Below, piece after piece: positions 53,606 to 63,478 of a DNA stretch of 64,000 bases; the stretch's first letter is position 1, and each line of letters starts with the position of its first letter. Source of the DNA: JACKAL01 sp964400355. Lineage in GTDB: Bacteria > Bdellovibrionota > Bdellovibrionia > Bdellovibrionales > JAGQZY01. The stretch is from contig CAYNTO010000002.1 in NCBI GenBank assembly GCA_964400355.1, positions 186,001-250,000 of the forward strand, in the 5' to 3' direction. The position numbers were made by a program, and so were the translations under genes. The notes beneath the pieces were generated by a model. It was not told the DNA's origin. It worked only from the letters and a program-made list of their open reading frames with translations, and searched no databases.

Positions 53606-54919
53606 TTAGACCGTCTGCCTAACGACATACCGGAATTTAGAGCGCCACCCTTGTAGCACCAATCCGTTGAAGTTAATAAATTCCACATGGAACTCATTGC
53701 CGAATAAATTGTTAATCTTTTGCAAAATAAAGTTTTTGTCACACGCCGGTGAAGGGACAATTTTGAGTGTTTTACGATTCTCGCTGTCGATGCAAATTTG
53801 GAATTCATCGATGCCGCCCACTTGTTCGAGCAAATCCTGAATGTACGATGTTGAATGGGGCTGGTTGTTTACGTACACTAAATCGTGGACGCGACCCTGA
53901 AGTTTCGAGATCCAATATTTTCCATCATCGAACGACACATTGCCAATATCGCCCGTTTTGTAACGTATAAGGGGCATGGTCGTATTGGTGAGACCCGTGA
54001 GCACCAATTCGTTAAGGCCGTTCCCCAAGCTAAATGTTTCCGGGTAGACGAGATAGTCGACGACTTCGAGTTTGTCATATTCTTTACGAGAGTGGGCGAC
54101 AACGCCAAACTCCGCTGTTCCGTAGCGATTGTACACCGTACACAAGAACTGGCGCTCGATAGCTTCGCGCTTGGTTTGATCGAGAGTCTCTCCTGTGGAT
54201 TCGAACGCAAGGAAAACTTTTCGTGGAGATCGGTTTTTAGACTGCAGATAAAGAGCGAGCGCATACAGGATGGAGGGAGGCCCTTGAACCAAATAGGGTT
54301 TTGTTTTTTCTAATTTGTACCAAATCTGCTCGAGAGAGGCAGCGTCCATAGGACCTGATTTAATGATGATGCGATTGAGAGTGAAGTTTTTAACGACATT
54401 CTCAATCGCATTGCGTTTTGAAGTTGGACGCATAGACGCGGGGACAATGACTACTTCTTTTCCGCAAAGCCGATGTCCTGTAAAGCCGACCACATGGATG
54501 TGTTCGGCGGCGGTCCAATCCAAAGACTCAGAATCATAAAATACTGGCAGCGTTGGCCCGGTGGAACCGCCGGTTTTACGCATATGACATTTACTGATCT
54601 TACGAGATTCATTGAGCAGGCGCGAACCCTGCTCACGGAGTATATCCTTAGTGAGATAAGGGAGCTCGTTTAAGTAGGTCAGATCTGTTTTTATAAGTTC
54701 AGGATCAAAGCCGATGGAGCGAAAGAGATCGCGATAATAGGGCACGTGAGCTTTAGCCTCACACAGCATGGAATACAGCTGGTGTTGCATCCGCTGTTCT
54801 CGTGCGGGCCATGGGAGCTGGGCGTCTTTGCGCAAGCAGCGCAGTTTGGTGGAGATGTCTCGCTGGCCAAGGAACTCCAAAATTGGAAAAAGGACATGGG
54901 AGCGGAGGTACGGTTCCAT
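53606..54919 (-). CDS. CapK/PaaK-like adenylate-forming enzyme (copy 1)
   Basis: This 437-residue protein belongs to the AMP-forming superfamily. It has RKTGGSTGP for ATP binding, YGTAEFG and RYKTGDIG. It matches CapK-type proteins found in capsule and O-antigen clusters and distantly phenylacetate-CoA ligase. The acyl substrate is unknown. It is directly next to the methyltransferase and is divergent from a second copy at 55048. Confidence 0.75.
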   Translation of the reverse strand: MEPYLRSHVLFPILEFLGQRDISTKLRCLRKDAQLPWPAREQRMQHQLYSMLCEAKAHVPYYRDLFRSIGFDPELIKTDLTYLNELPYLTKDILREQGSRLLNESRKISKCHMRKTGGSTGPTLPVFYDSESLDWTAAEHIHVVGFTGHRLCGKEVVIVPASMRPTSKRNAIENVVKNFTLNRIIIKSGPMDAASLEQIWYKLEKTKPYLVQGPPSILYALALYLQSKNRSPRKVFLAFESTGETLDQTKREAIERQFLCTVYNRYGTAEFGVVAHSRKEYDKLEVVDYLVYPETFSLGNGLNELVLTGLTNTTMPLIRYKTGDIGNVSFDDGKYWISKLQGRVHDLVYVNNQPHSTSYIQDLLEQVGGIDEFQICIDSENRKTLKIVPSPACDKNFILQKINNLFGNEFHVEFINFNGLVLQGWRSKFRYVVRQTV

Positions 54920-55047
54920 AGTTAAGTCTTGTCACAGAGAGTGAAAACATTCACGGGATACGCGGCGCGACATCGCTCTTAAGGCGCTAGTTTTAAATCA
55001 CAATCGTAAATGAAAAATGCTAAAAGTGATAGGCACTCTGGAGGGGT

Positions 55048-56343
55048 ATGCTGTCCTACTTGAATGGTTATGTTCTTTATCCGCTGATGGAGCGATATTC
55101 TAAGAGGAATATATCGGATAAAGTTTTACAGCTGAAATCCTTTGAAAACCTCTCCGTCGACGCCCAACGGGCTTTGCAAAGAGCGGAGCTGGCGAAGTTT
55201 CTCGAATATTGCGCTGAGAACATACCTTACTATACGGAACTTTTTCGAAAGTGTCATTTTGACCACGCCAAAGTGCTCACAGATATCCGCTACATTCAGG
55301 ATCTACCGCTGCTCACCAAGGACATCATTCGAGAGCAGGGCGAGCGTATCAAAGCACCTAATGCTTGCCATGTACGCAAAACTGGCGGGTCGACGGGGCA
55401 GTCGGTGTATTTTTACTACGACACAGAGGGGTTGGACTGGACGGCAGCGATTAATCTGATGGCCTACGAAATGGCAGGGAAAAAACCGCACCATTCTGAC
55501 TGCCACATTGCTTCGGAAGTGGGGCTTCAACCGGTGGCCTACAAATACCAGTTGATGGATATGGCAAAGCTTTTTGTGCAGAACCGCAAGCGCCTGATGA
55601 TCGATTCGTTTTCTGATCGCGAACTTGAGAGTGTTTTCAAAAACTTAAAGCGCATCTCCCCATACTTGGTTCAGGGCCATCCATCTTCTATGTATGCTCT
55701 CGCCGTTTATGCGGAGAAGAATCAGAAGCGCGCGCCGCGCATTCCGGTGTTTGAGCCGTCGGGGGAGATGCTCACTGAAAAAATGGTGGAAGCGATAGAG
55801 CGCGTGTTTAAGTGCAGAGTTGCCAATCGTTACGGAAACGCCGAGTTTGGCGTGGTGGCACACTCTTTACCTACAGATAATTATCGCCGATTGAAAGTAT
55901 TCTCGCGTGCGTTTTACGTTGAGGAAATCAACCAAGCATCTTTGATCGTTACCAATTTTACCAATCGCGGATTCCCACTCCTACGCTATGACACTGGCGA
56001 TGTGGCTACGGTGAAGCAGGAGTCGGGCGGCGAATTTGTCTACGACATACAGGGACGAGTCCATGATCTTGTGACCATTAATAATAAGCAGTATCCAACA
56101 CATTTTATTATGGATTATTTGGATCATAAAGTTCGGCATGTGCGTGAATTTCAGATCAAAATTAGAGAAGGCAAAAACCCTGTACTCCATGTCGTACCAG
56201 AAAACTTAGAGGATCAAGAGAGAATCCGTAGAGAGGTTCTTTCCTATTGGCCTGAGGGCCTAGATTTAGAATTCGTAAATTATGAGGAATTTAAAACCGT
56301 TGGATGGCGCAAAAAATTCCGTCATGTGATCTACGGCGATTAA
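55048..56343 (+). CDS. CapK/PaaK-like adenylate-forming enzyme (copy 2)
   Basis: This 431-residue paralogue has RKTGGSTGQ, YGNAEFG and RYDTGDVA in the same places as copy 1. The N-termini of both begin with a membrane-peripheral-looking LxGYVLYPLME-type or similar segment. It starts with GGAGGGG upstream. Its stop codon overlaps the convergent gene's stop by three to four bases. Function unknown; possible acyl or amino-acid decoration of the polysaccharide. Confidence 0.75.
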   Translation: MLSYLNGYVLYPLMERYSKRNISDKVLQLKSFENLSVDAQRALQRAELAKFLEYCAENIPYYTELFRKCHFDHAKVLTDIRYIQDLPLLTKDIIREQGERIKAPNACHVRKTGGSTGQSVYFYYDTEGLDWTAAINLMAYEMAGKKPHHSDCHIASEVGLQPVAYKYQLMDMAKLFVQNRKRLMIDSFSDRELESVFKNLKRISPYLVQGHPSSMYALAVYAEKNQKRAPRIPVFEPSGEMLTEKMVEAIERVFKCRVANRYGNAEFGVVAHSLPTDNYRRLKVFSRAFYVEEINQASLIVTNFTNRGFPLLRYDTGDVATVKQESGGEFVYDIQGRVHDLVTINNKQYPTHFIMDYLDHKVRHVREFQIKIREGKNPVLHVVPENLEDQERIRREVLSYWPEGLDLEFVNYEEFKTVGWRKKFRHVIYGD

Positions 56344-57695
56344 TAGTCTCTATTCTTGGCAATACGTCCAACAAGCTGTCCTGTGCCCGCTACGATAATA
56401 AGCATCGCTATTGTAGTTGGATAGAAAAATAGCCTCGCATCAGCTGCATTTCCAAAAGCCGAAATACCTAGACCATAAAACAAGCCTGAGGAATAGGTGG
56501 CCATATAAAACATTGGGGACCTTTTTCTAAGTACACAAATCAGACAAACTAAAGTGGATAGAAGGTATATAAACCAGGGTCTCATAAAAAAATACGAAGA
56601 CGACGAGTGAACATAGTTTATAAGCGAATCGCGCATTGGCGATGGCTGTAATTGGTACCCAAACTCATTGGCATCAACACTCGGTGCTGTTATCAAAAAC
56701 TGCTCTCCGCTGTTAGCGCCCACTAGAAATTTCGTAAGTTGATATTTGTTGTATGCAAAACATAGGGGCTCAGTTTTTGCCAGTTCAATCCATTTTTCCC
56801 AAACACCTTCGTAGGGGATTTTTTTTAGTAACTCTAAAGAGTTGTTTGAGTGTCTTGGATCATAGCCGGCTTTAATTTCGTCGAGCGTTAATCCGGGTGC
56901 GATGGCATTTAGTTGGCTCTTATTAAGACAGATACTGGCGCCCACGACGTCGAGCATACGTACGACGTGCAATAGATTCGTCGATCCTCCAATTTTACTA
57001 AATGATGGCAAACTATAATGATCTAAAAAACGTTTGCCTTTATAAAGAGTAAGAGTGGCAACTAAAGAAATTAATATGATAAACATAATACTTCGAGAGG
57101 TTGCTTTGCGGTTTTTCAGGAACAACGCTAAAGAGAGATAGAGTAGTAGTGGCGCTGCACCAGTAATTGCATTATGTCGAGTACAAGTAGCAAGAAAAAT
57201 AAAGCACAATGAATACAGTGTCCATGCTAATGTCTTGGGCGTAGTGCTTGCCGCTGAAATCTGGATTATACCAACTATTGATGCCAAGAATAAAGTAGCT
57301 ACCAATATGTCTTTCCAGATAACTGAAATAGACCCAAGTATTGTGGGTATCGCAAGATAGTAGAGTACGCCAACCAAGGGAATCAGTAGACCTTTAGTTT
57401 TTTTGTAACAAATTAGGGCGAACGCGAAAAGTAAAACTGAGATCTGAACAAAATGCATCGATGATGGATCGCTTGAAAAGATCTCAACGAAACTCCATAT
57501 GTAGCTCACCATTGGAGGCCATTCAGAATCCGTGACTCCGTTGCGCGCTGAACGTAAAGCGTGCAAAGTATCGTAAGTCATGAATCCAGGATAAAAGATA
57601 GATTTTATACAGTACGCAATTGCGAATGTAAAAACAAAGATTGTAACAAGTTGTGAAGATCTCTTAGATTGTAAAATGGTTTTTAATTTTTCCAT
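56340..57695 (-). CDS. Polytopic membrane protein, possible GT-C glycosyltransferase
   Basis: This protein of about 451 residues has around ten membrane segments and periplasmic loops. Features such as FMTYDTLHALRSAR after the first segment, and DARLFFYP near the end, resemble GT-C-type glycosyltransferases that use polyprenyl-linked sugars, but no family is certain. The ATG at 57695 lies two bases after the methyltransferase stop; an earlier TTG is possible. With the upstream GtrB-like gene it could form a Gtr-type modification module. The DNA looks AT-rich. Confidence 0.55.
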   Translation of the reverse strand: MEKLKTILQSKRSSQLVTIFVFTFAIAYCIKSIFYPGFMTYDTLHALRSARNGVTDSEWPPMVSYIWSFVEIFSSDPSSMHFVQISVLLFAFALICYKKTKGLLIPLVGVLYYLAIPTILGSISVIWKDILVATLFLASIVGIIQISAASTTPKTLAWTLYSLCFIFLATCTRHNAITGAAPLLLYLSLALFLKNRKATSRSIMFIILISLVATLTLYKGKRFLDHYSLPSFSKIGGSTNLLHVVRMLDVVGASICLNKSQLNAIAPGLTLDEIKAGYDPRHSNNSLELLKKIPYEGVWEKWIELAKTEPLCFAYNKYQLTKFLVGANSGEQFLITAPSVDANEFGYQLQPSPMRDSLINYVHSSSSYFFMRPWFIYLLSTLVCLICVLRKRSPMFYMATYSSGLFYGLGISAFGNAADARLFFYPTTIAMLIIVAGTGQLVGRIAKNRDY

Positions 57696-57697
57696 AT

Positions 57698-58411
57698 TTA
57701 TTTTTTTAGAACCGTGCAAAACACTGAGAGACCAAATAGTTTGTTAAATTTCATAAATGGTAGTTCCAGTTTGCATAGCAAATGCAATATAGCATTAGTT
57801 ATAGGGCTGTGGATTTTTAGCTGCGATTCAGCAGCGCTTGCGTTTCTCGAGATTCGCTCAATTAGGCGCGTCGCCACCGCCAACGGAAAAACCATTCCGA
57901 AGTAATAACTGCAAGATTGGATCTCCAGATCTGTCTTTTCAAGGAGCCTCGTTAGGCTGGAAACTGTATAACGCCGCTTGTGCTCCAAAAATATATCGTG
58001 GTTGCTCCATAAAAACTGGAATGCCGGAACTGTAATCACTAATTTTGTCCCAGTTGTTAGTTTCTCAGAATACATTTTTAGGAAACCAAGATCATCGTCA
58101 ATGTGCTCGATAACATCCATCATAAGCACGATGTTTGCTTCGATTTTATTCGCTTCGCGACGGAAGATGAGAGGTCTATGATTGTAGAGGGTGTCAGACT
58201 CGGTTGGGTAGCTTGTATCTATGCAAAGTGCAGAACTAGCCATTCCGCTGTCGAGGAGGGATTTTGAAAAGAATCCTGAACCAGCGCCAACGTCTGCGAA
58301 TTTTACAGCGTGCTTCAGGCCTAAGACTTTTTTTAGAGCTTGGGCCTTCGATTTATAGTACCAGTGTTGTGTGACGGAATCGCCTAAGATTTCAGTTTCT
58401 TTTAAATCCAT
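57698..58411 (-). CDS. SAM-dependent methyltransferase (UbiE/Methyltransf_23-like)
   Basis: This 237-residue class I methyltransferase has DVGAGSGFFSKSLLDSG near 40-55 and MMDVIEHIDDDLGFL near 98-112. The C-terminal part contains hydrophobic helices. It lies between the GtrB-like gene and the polytopic protein and is probably cotranscribed with them. The target may be a lipid carrier or a sugar. Confidence 0.7.
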   Translation of the reverse strand: MDLKETEILGDSVTQHWYYKSKAQALKKVLGLKHAVKFADVGAGSGFFSKSLLDSGMASSALCIDTSYPTESDTLYNHRPLIFRREANKIEANIVLMMDVIEHIDDDLGFLKMYSEKLTTGTKLVITVPAFQFLWSNHDIFLEHKRRYTVSSLTRLLEKTDLEIQSCSYYFGMVFPLAVATRLIERISRNASAAESQLKIHSPITNAILHLLCKLELPFMKFNKLFGLSVFCTVLKK

Positions 58412-58414
58412 ATT

Positions 58415-59347
58415 TTATTTTTCGCTGTTGTAATAACTTCGGACAATGTATGTAGGTCGATTTTTAGATTCAATATAGACCCGTCCCAAATATTCACCGA
58501 TAACTCCTATACCGAGTAACTGCAGTCCGCCTAGAAAAGTGACTGCCACTATAATTGAGGGATATCCCGGGACATCCACTCCAAACGCGACAACACGCAC
58601 AGCGATAAATAGAGCAAATAGAATAGACGTAAAGGAAACCATGACACCTATATAAGTCCACGCGCGCAAAGGAACGGTGCTAAAGCTTGTAATTCCCTCA
58701 ATCGCAAAGTTCCACAGTTTCCATCCGTTAAATTTAGTCGTACCAGCTGATCGAGTGGGCCTAACGTAATCAACGCATGTTGATCTGAAGCCCACCCAAG
58801 AGAAAAGGCCTTTCATAAATCTTCGGGATTCGGAGAATCTTCGGAGCGCTTGCACAACCTTCTTGTCCATAAGGCGGAAATCGCCAACATTTTCAGGTAG
58901 CGGTATTTCTGATACTTGATTGTGCGCGCGGTAAAAAAGTTTTGCGGAAGTTCTTTTAAGCCAAGAATCGCTTGATCGATCCGAGCGCCGGGCCAAAACA
59001 ACCTCAAAGCCGTCTTTCCATTTTTCGATCATAGTAAGAATTAGGTCAGGTGGATCTTGAAGGTCCACATCGAGCGGGACCACGACATCTCCCGTGGCTA
59101 TATCAAGTCCAGCAGTTAGAGCCGCCTCTTTTCCAAAGTTTCTACTTAGGTCGATAATCTTTATTCTTTTATCGCTAGCTTGTGCAGTTAAAAGTTTATT
59201 AAGAGTGTCATCGCTGCTGCCGTCATTTATGAAGATGAACTCCAGAGCCACGTTAACGTGACCTACGAAAGTTGCCTCGACGCTCTTCAAAAAAAGGTCG
59301 ATTGAATCCTCTTCGTTAAAAACAGGTACTATCAACGTAACAAGCAT
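58415..59347 (-). CDS. GtrB/DPM1-like polyprenyl-phosphate glycosyltransferase (GT2)
   Basis: This 310-residue protein transfers a sugar from a nucleotide to polyprenyl phosphate on the cytoplasmic face. It has NDGSSDDT near 42, the DxD-type DVDLQDPP near 93-100, and two membrane segments near the C-terminus (about 232-255 and 265-290). Gtr-type modification systems use such a protein with a flippase and a GT-C enzyme. No GtrA flippase gene is seen beside it. Confidence 0.85.
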   Translation of the reverse strand: MLVTLIVPVFNEEDSIDLFLKSVEATFVGHVNVALEFIFINDGSSDDTLNKLLTAQASDKRIKIIDLSRNFGKEAALTAGLDIATGDVVVPLDVDLQDPPDLILTMIEKWKDGFEVVLARRSDRSSDSWLKRTSAKLFYRAHNQVSEIPLPENVGDFRLMDKKVVQALRRFSESRRFMKGLFSWVGFRSTCVDYVRPTRSAGTTKFNGWKLWNFAIEGITSFSTVPLRAWTYIGVMVSFTSILFALFIAVRVVAFGVDVPGYPSIIVAVTFLGGLQLLGIGVIGEYLGRVYIESKNRPTYIVRSYYNSEK

Positions 59348-59558
59348 TTGTTTATCCAGGATGGTTGAGCGGTGATAATCCTTCGGCCGAAGAGTGTTTG
59401 CAAGAGGAAACCTTCGTCAAGGTAACTGATTGTGGTCGACGTTTAGTTAATGCTGTGTGCCAGTGGCTATTGGCAGTGTTGATGTGGCGAATACGTGGTG
59501 AATTGTGATAAATAGGGGTGTTTAAACAATATAATTCACCGTAACTGGGAGAAGTAAG

Positions 59559-60536
59559 CTGCAGGATCATAAAAGTATCGTTTTTAATACCTGGAATGGC
59601 GCCTTTTTAAAGCCAGGTGGTGGAGAGATGCAACTTCTACAGTCTAAAGCTGCGTTGGAACTACGAGGCTATACCATCGGGCTTTATAATATGTGGAATC
59701 CGCAATCTGAGTTTTCGATTTTTCACCAGTTTAGTGTAGCCAGTGGTCTGGAAGAAGTTTTTGATACGTACAAAAATTCTGGTAAAAAGATGATTCTTTC
59801 TCCAATTCTATGGGCTAATTTCCAAGAGACAAGTGAGGCGTATCGTTATATTCGGTCGCTTTTAAATAGCTCCGACGGAATACTCACGAATTCAAACATC
59901 GAGTCTGAGCAGATAGCGAAAGATTTTTCTATTCCTCGTGAAAAATTTTTTAAAACGAGGAATTCTATTGATAGTAAATTTCTAGTAGATGGTAGTGCGG
60001 AACTTTTTAGAAAAGCAACGGGCATCAGTAGCGAGTTCGTCCTATCGGTTGCCAATATTGATCAGCGCAAAAATACGGCGGCACTCGTGCGAGCTTGCAA
60101 AAAATTAAATCTGCCCCTTGCTTGTATTGGGCACATAAGAGACAGGCACTACTTTGATTCGTTTAAGAAAGAATATTCAGCATTTTTTCATCTGGGTCCA
60201 AGTTCAGATGTCGAATTTTTAAAGTCCGCTTATCGCGCGTGCCGTGTGTTTGCGCTTCCGAGTTTCTGCGAAACACCGAGTATCGCTGCTTTGGAAGCTG
60301 CGAGTCAGGGTGCGCCGATAGTAATAACTAAGGAAGGAAGCACGACCGAATACTTTGGTTCGAGTGCGCTGTATGTTGATCCCAGGGATGATTCGTCGAT
60401 CGAAGAATGTATCATGCACGCTTGGCGTAATGGTCCGAGATCCGGCGTCGCCGCTGAAATTAGGCGTATGTACACTTGGGAGAAAACTGCAGAAGAGATA
60501 TCTGCTGTTTACAAGAACGTACTTGATTCAAAATAG
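59559..60536 (+). CDS. GT4 family glycosyltransferase, start uncertain (non-ATG)
   Basis: This GT-B enzyme has 302 residues from the first ATG at 59628. In-frame codons upstream encode IVFNTWNGAFLKPGGGE, the expected N-terminus with a GGGE motif. A TAA lies at 59532-59534. The only plausible initiation between is CTG at 59559 preceded by GGGAGAAG. The C-terminal half has RVFALPSFCETPSIAALEAASQGAPIV with the E-x7-E pattern. Either the gene starts at CTG or a start codon was lost. Confidence 0.75.
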   Translation: MQDHKSIVFNTWNGAFLKPGGGEMQLLQSKAALELRGYTIGLYNMWNPQSEFSIFHQFSVASGLEEVFDTYKNSGKKMILSPILWANFQETSEAYRYIRSLLNSSDGILTNSNIESEQIAKDFSIPREKFFKTRNSIDSKFLVDGSAELFRKATGISSEFVLSVANIDQRKNTAALVRACKKLNLPLACIGHIRDRHYFDSFKKEYSAFFHLGPSSDVEFLKSAYRACRVFALPSFCETPSIAALEAASQGAPIVITKEGSTTEYFGSSALYVDPRDDSSIEECIMHAWRNGPRSGVAAEIRRMYTWEKTAEEISAVYKNVLDSK

Positions 60537-60591
60537 TCTCAATACTATAGATTTAAAACGACCTACATTATTACCTAAAGAAGTTGTGCCT

Positions 60592-61389
60592 ATGGAACCA
60601 CTCGTATCTGTTATTATTGTCAGACTTGGAAAAAAGAAACACTTGTTTCGCTGTATTCAGTCACTCGCTGCCCAGGCGCACAAAAATCTCGAAATAATAA
60701 TTGTCACCGATTATCTTCCGGAAGTGGAAACTGCTGAGTACTTGATGGAGCTCGAAAAAATCAATGCTGTACGGGTTATCTATTCCAGCGCGCTAAATCA
60801 TACTGAGGCCAAGGCGATCGGCATCTCACAGATGGACGGAAAGTATTTTTTGTTGATCGAAAGCTACTCGGAACTTTCCCAAAACTATATTAAAAGAGCA
60901 ATCGAGAGTATGGATAAAGAGGCCGATGTGGCCTTGGTTCACGCGCCTCACAGCGTGATGGATCGCTATGGGGCACGCCTCGATTTTTCAGAACCGTTTA
61001 GAGCGGAGATGCTGGCGTGGGAGTCGCGAGTGCCACCGGGCGCGGTCATGAGAGCTCCCAAAGTACCCATCAGTGTGGATACCCGGCTGGGGAGCTTTTA
61101 CGATGACGTGAGCATTTGGATCCAGGTTCTCATTCCCAATTACGAAGTGCGTTATCTCCCCGATGAAAGTGTTTCGCTCAATTACACTCATGCAGCGATG
61201 GAAGATATATATCCGATTCCAGATCCTATGCAGGCAGCAAAGATTCATGAAAGACTTTTTAAGCTTCATAAAGCTTTTTTCATTCAGAACTACCGGCACG
61301 TTGTGAGCCGGCGTCTAGAACTTGAGATATCTTGGGCAAAAGTTTGGCAGGCGCAACAACGCAGTCTCAAGCGATTTCTGCCCTGGTGA
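60592..61389 (+). CDS. GT2-like glycosyltransferase with degenerate DxD
   Basis: This 265-residue protein begins EPLVSVIIVRLGKKKHLFRC, a GT-A start. Where GT2 enzymes have a DxD metal motif, it reads GKYFLLIESYSEL, with Glu-Ser instead. It may use a non-classical mechanism or be an inactive partner. The ATG at 60592 was chosen at the start of similarity; the frame extends back into the preceding gene. Confidence 0.6.
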   Translation: MEPLVSVIIVRLGKKKHLFRCIQSLAAQAHKNLEIIIVTDYLPEVETAEYLMELEKINAVRVIYSSALNHTEAKAIGISQMDGKYFLLIESYSELSQNYIKRAIESMDKEADVALVHAPHSVMDRYGARLDFSEPFRAEMLAWESRVPPGAVMRAPKVPISVDTRLGSFYDDVSIWIQVLIPNYEVRYLPDESVSLNYTHAAMEDIYPIPDPMQAAKIHERLFKLHKAFFIQNYRHVVSRRLELEISWAKVWQAQQRSLKRFLPW

Positions 61390-61537
61390 TTATATTGTTT
61401 GCGATTGATCTGTCGGTGGATTCCCTGCTGTATCAGGCTGGACTGAGTGCAGATCTAGAATAAATTTGGACTATTATTATATGACAAAATCGCCTATTTA
61501 GTGATATTCGGTTGTGACTAAAGTGTGGGGATTCTCT

Positions 61538-62434
61538 GTGAAATTAGACGTTCTGGTTAGATATCATAATTCTGGCAATTTGGGTTATCTCAGGGAGTGC
61601 CTACTAAGTATTTTGAGATCAACCTATCCAAAAATCAACATTATACTAGCCTGCCAGGATGTCCCTGATGAGGTGGCAGAATCCATGAGGAGCTTCTTTT
61701 CGCGGGAGCTCAAAAATGTATCGACCGAAAAGATTAGATCTCTGGAAGTGTTTCAGCTCAAGACTAAAAACAATGAAGACATGAGAGCTTTGCTTTTCTT
61801 GGAGGGGTTGCGCCGCCGATCGGGCACCTACTTTGCGTCTTTAGATTATGACGATGTCATTTATGAATTTGCTTATGATTTACTAATAAATAAGTTTAAT
61901 GCCCCAGAAGTCGGATTAGTGTCTGGTGGATTGCATAAAGCGATATATGTGCCAGTAGAGGGCGGCGAAAAGTGTATCGAAAAGTATGGTTTTAATAAGC
62001 GTAAATACTTCCAGTACGAATTAGTTCATCACAATTTTTTGCCTCTCCATTCATACGTAATTTTGGGAAGTGCCATAGATAAACTAGATTTAAAGTTTCT
62101 AGAACAACTATCTATGTTTGAAGATTACGCCCTATTATTAAAACTTTCGGCTACTTGTCGATTTGATTTTTCATTACAAGATTGTCCAGTGGGCGAATAC
62201 CGTTTTCGAAAGCATATTCCAAATTCGACTCAATCTATTTTGCTTGAAGATAACGTGCGAGAACAGTGGGTGCAATGTTACAAAATTGTAGAAGAATTGA
62301 AGCGCAATATTAAAATTGAAATCTCATTTGCCGATTTAAAACAAATTTTGGCGTCGGAACGCAGAAATGCGCATAAAGAATTGGGCTACGATTTTTTTGA
62401 TTTTTCTAAGTTTGACAACGAAAGTCACCTATGA
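61538..62434 (+). CDS. GT2 family glycosyltransferase
   Basis: This protein of 298 residues shows LVRYHNSGNLGYLRECL at the start and YFASLDYDDVIYEF near 110, the DxD-type motif. The GTG at 61538 has GGGGA six to seven bases upstream. An earlier GTG at 61514 has none. It overlaps the next gene by four bases. Base composition appears AT-rich compared with the ribosomal genes. Confidence 0.75.
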   Translation: MKLDVLVRYHNSGNLGYLRECLLSILRSTYPKINIILACQDVPDEVAESMRSFFSRELKNVSTEKIRSLEVFQLKTKNNEDMRALLFLEGLRRRSGTYFASLDYDDVIYEFAYDLLINKFNAPEVGLVSGGLHKAIYVPVEGGEKCIEKYGFNKRKYFQYELVHHNFLPLHSYVILGSAIDKLDLKFLEQLSMFEDYALLLKLSATCRFDFSLQDCPVGEYRFRKHIPNSTQSILLEDNVREQWVQCYKIVEELKRNIKIEISFADLKQILASERRNAHKELGYDFFDFSKFDNESHL

Positions 62435-63468
62435 CGGTTTGTATAGTGAATAGAGGATCACTAAGCACGAGCGAGTTTGTTCTATCTAGGAGCATATTCT
62501 GCCGAATTCTTGAGCCGCTCCTATATCTCACTGAGAATTTAGACAGAGGTATTAGGATTATTTCAGTTTTGGAGAATCAAATAACCGATGAAATCCTAAA
62601 AACTATTTCGGTAATCGTATTTTGTAAGCATAATCAGGATCAAGATTTGTTGCTCCTCAAAAAATGCAAAGAGTTGGGCATAAAGGTGATCTACGATATC
62701 GACGATCTCATATACAAATTTACTTCAGATAGCATGGCATATGTTCACATGCAAAAGGCGAAGAACGTACAAACTATGATTCAGGAGTCTGACTGTGTAG
62801 TCACGTCAAACGCCGAATTAGACAAGAGAGTTCGTGCAGACTTTAAAGTGACTAACTCCGTAGTTATCCCCACCGGATTTAATACGGAAAAATATGGTCG
62901 AAAGACGCTGCCAGTTGAGTCCGATATTGTCTTGTTCACCAACGGCGATAACATAAAAGTGACCCAATTCTACGACGGATTTGTGAAGTGCTTTAACAAA
63001 TTTTTATTGGCGCATGGTTCTGTGGACTTTCGCGTATTCGGCGACTCAGAAGCTTACCTAGAGCCCTTCGAAAGATACTCGTATATGGGCTCACTTTCAT
63101 GGGATCTCCACAAAGAGTATCTACTTACCCACGATGTGCGCTTTGGAATAGTTCCTCTAGGCGCCAGTGAAGAAAGCCTGGAGCACCGAGAGTTTTCGGT
63201 TTGCAAAACACCGATCAAATTTTATGAGTATGGAGCCGCACGCATCCCAGCTATATTTTCGAATGCGAAGATTTATAGGGATGTCGTTGAAGATAGAGTC
63301 ACCGGGTTGTTGGTTGACAATACTGAGGAGGGCTGGAGCTCAGCTCTTGAAGAACTTTACCTTAACTACGAATTAAGATTGCAAATCGGTAGAAACGCGC
63401 TCGAAACGGTGAGAAGCCGTCACCATATTAGTCGTCCAGCTAAACTGTGGTTAGATATCATCTCTTAA
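62431..63468 (+). CDS. GT-B glycosyltransferase
   Basis: This 345-residue protein shows an N-terminal Rossmann half with VIYDIDDLIYKF near 90-100 and a C-terminal half ending in VCKTPIKFYEYGAARIPAIFSNA and GLLVDN. This order resembles GT1/GT4 enzymes that transfer sugars in O-antigen clusters. The ATG overlaps the previous stop (ATGA). Confidence 0.75.
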   Translation: MTVCIVNRGSLSTSEFVLSRSIFCRILEPLLYLTENLDRGIRIISVLENQITDEILKTISVIVFCKHNQDQDLLLLKKCKELGIKVIYDIDDLIYKFTSDSMAYVHMQKAKNVQTMIQESDCVVTSNAELDKRVRADFKVTNSVVIPTGFNTEKYGRKTLPVESDIVLFTNGDNIKVTQFYDGFVKCFNKFLLAHGSVDFRVFGDSEAYLEPFERYSYMGSLSWDLHKEYLLTHDVRFGIVPLGASEESLEHREFSVCKTPIKFYEYGAARIPAIFSNAKIYRDVVEDRVTGLLVDNTEEGWSSALEELYLNYELRLQIGRNALETVRSRHHISRPAKLWLDIIS

Positions 63469-63478
63469 TTATACATCT

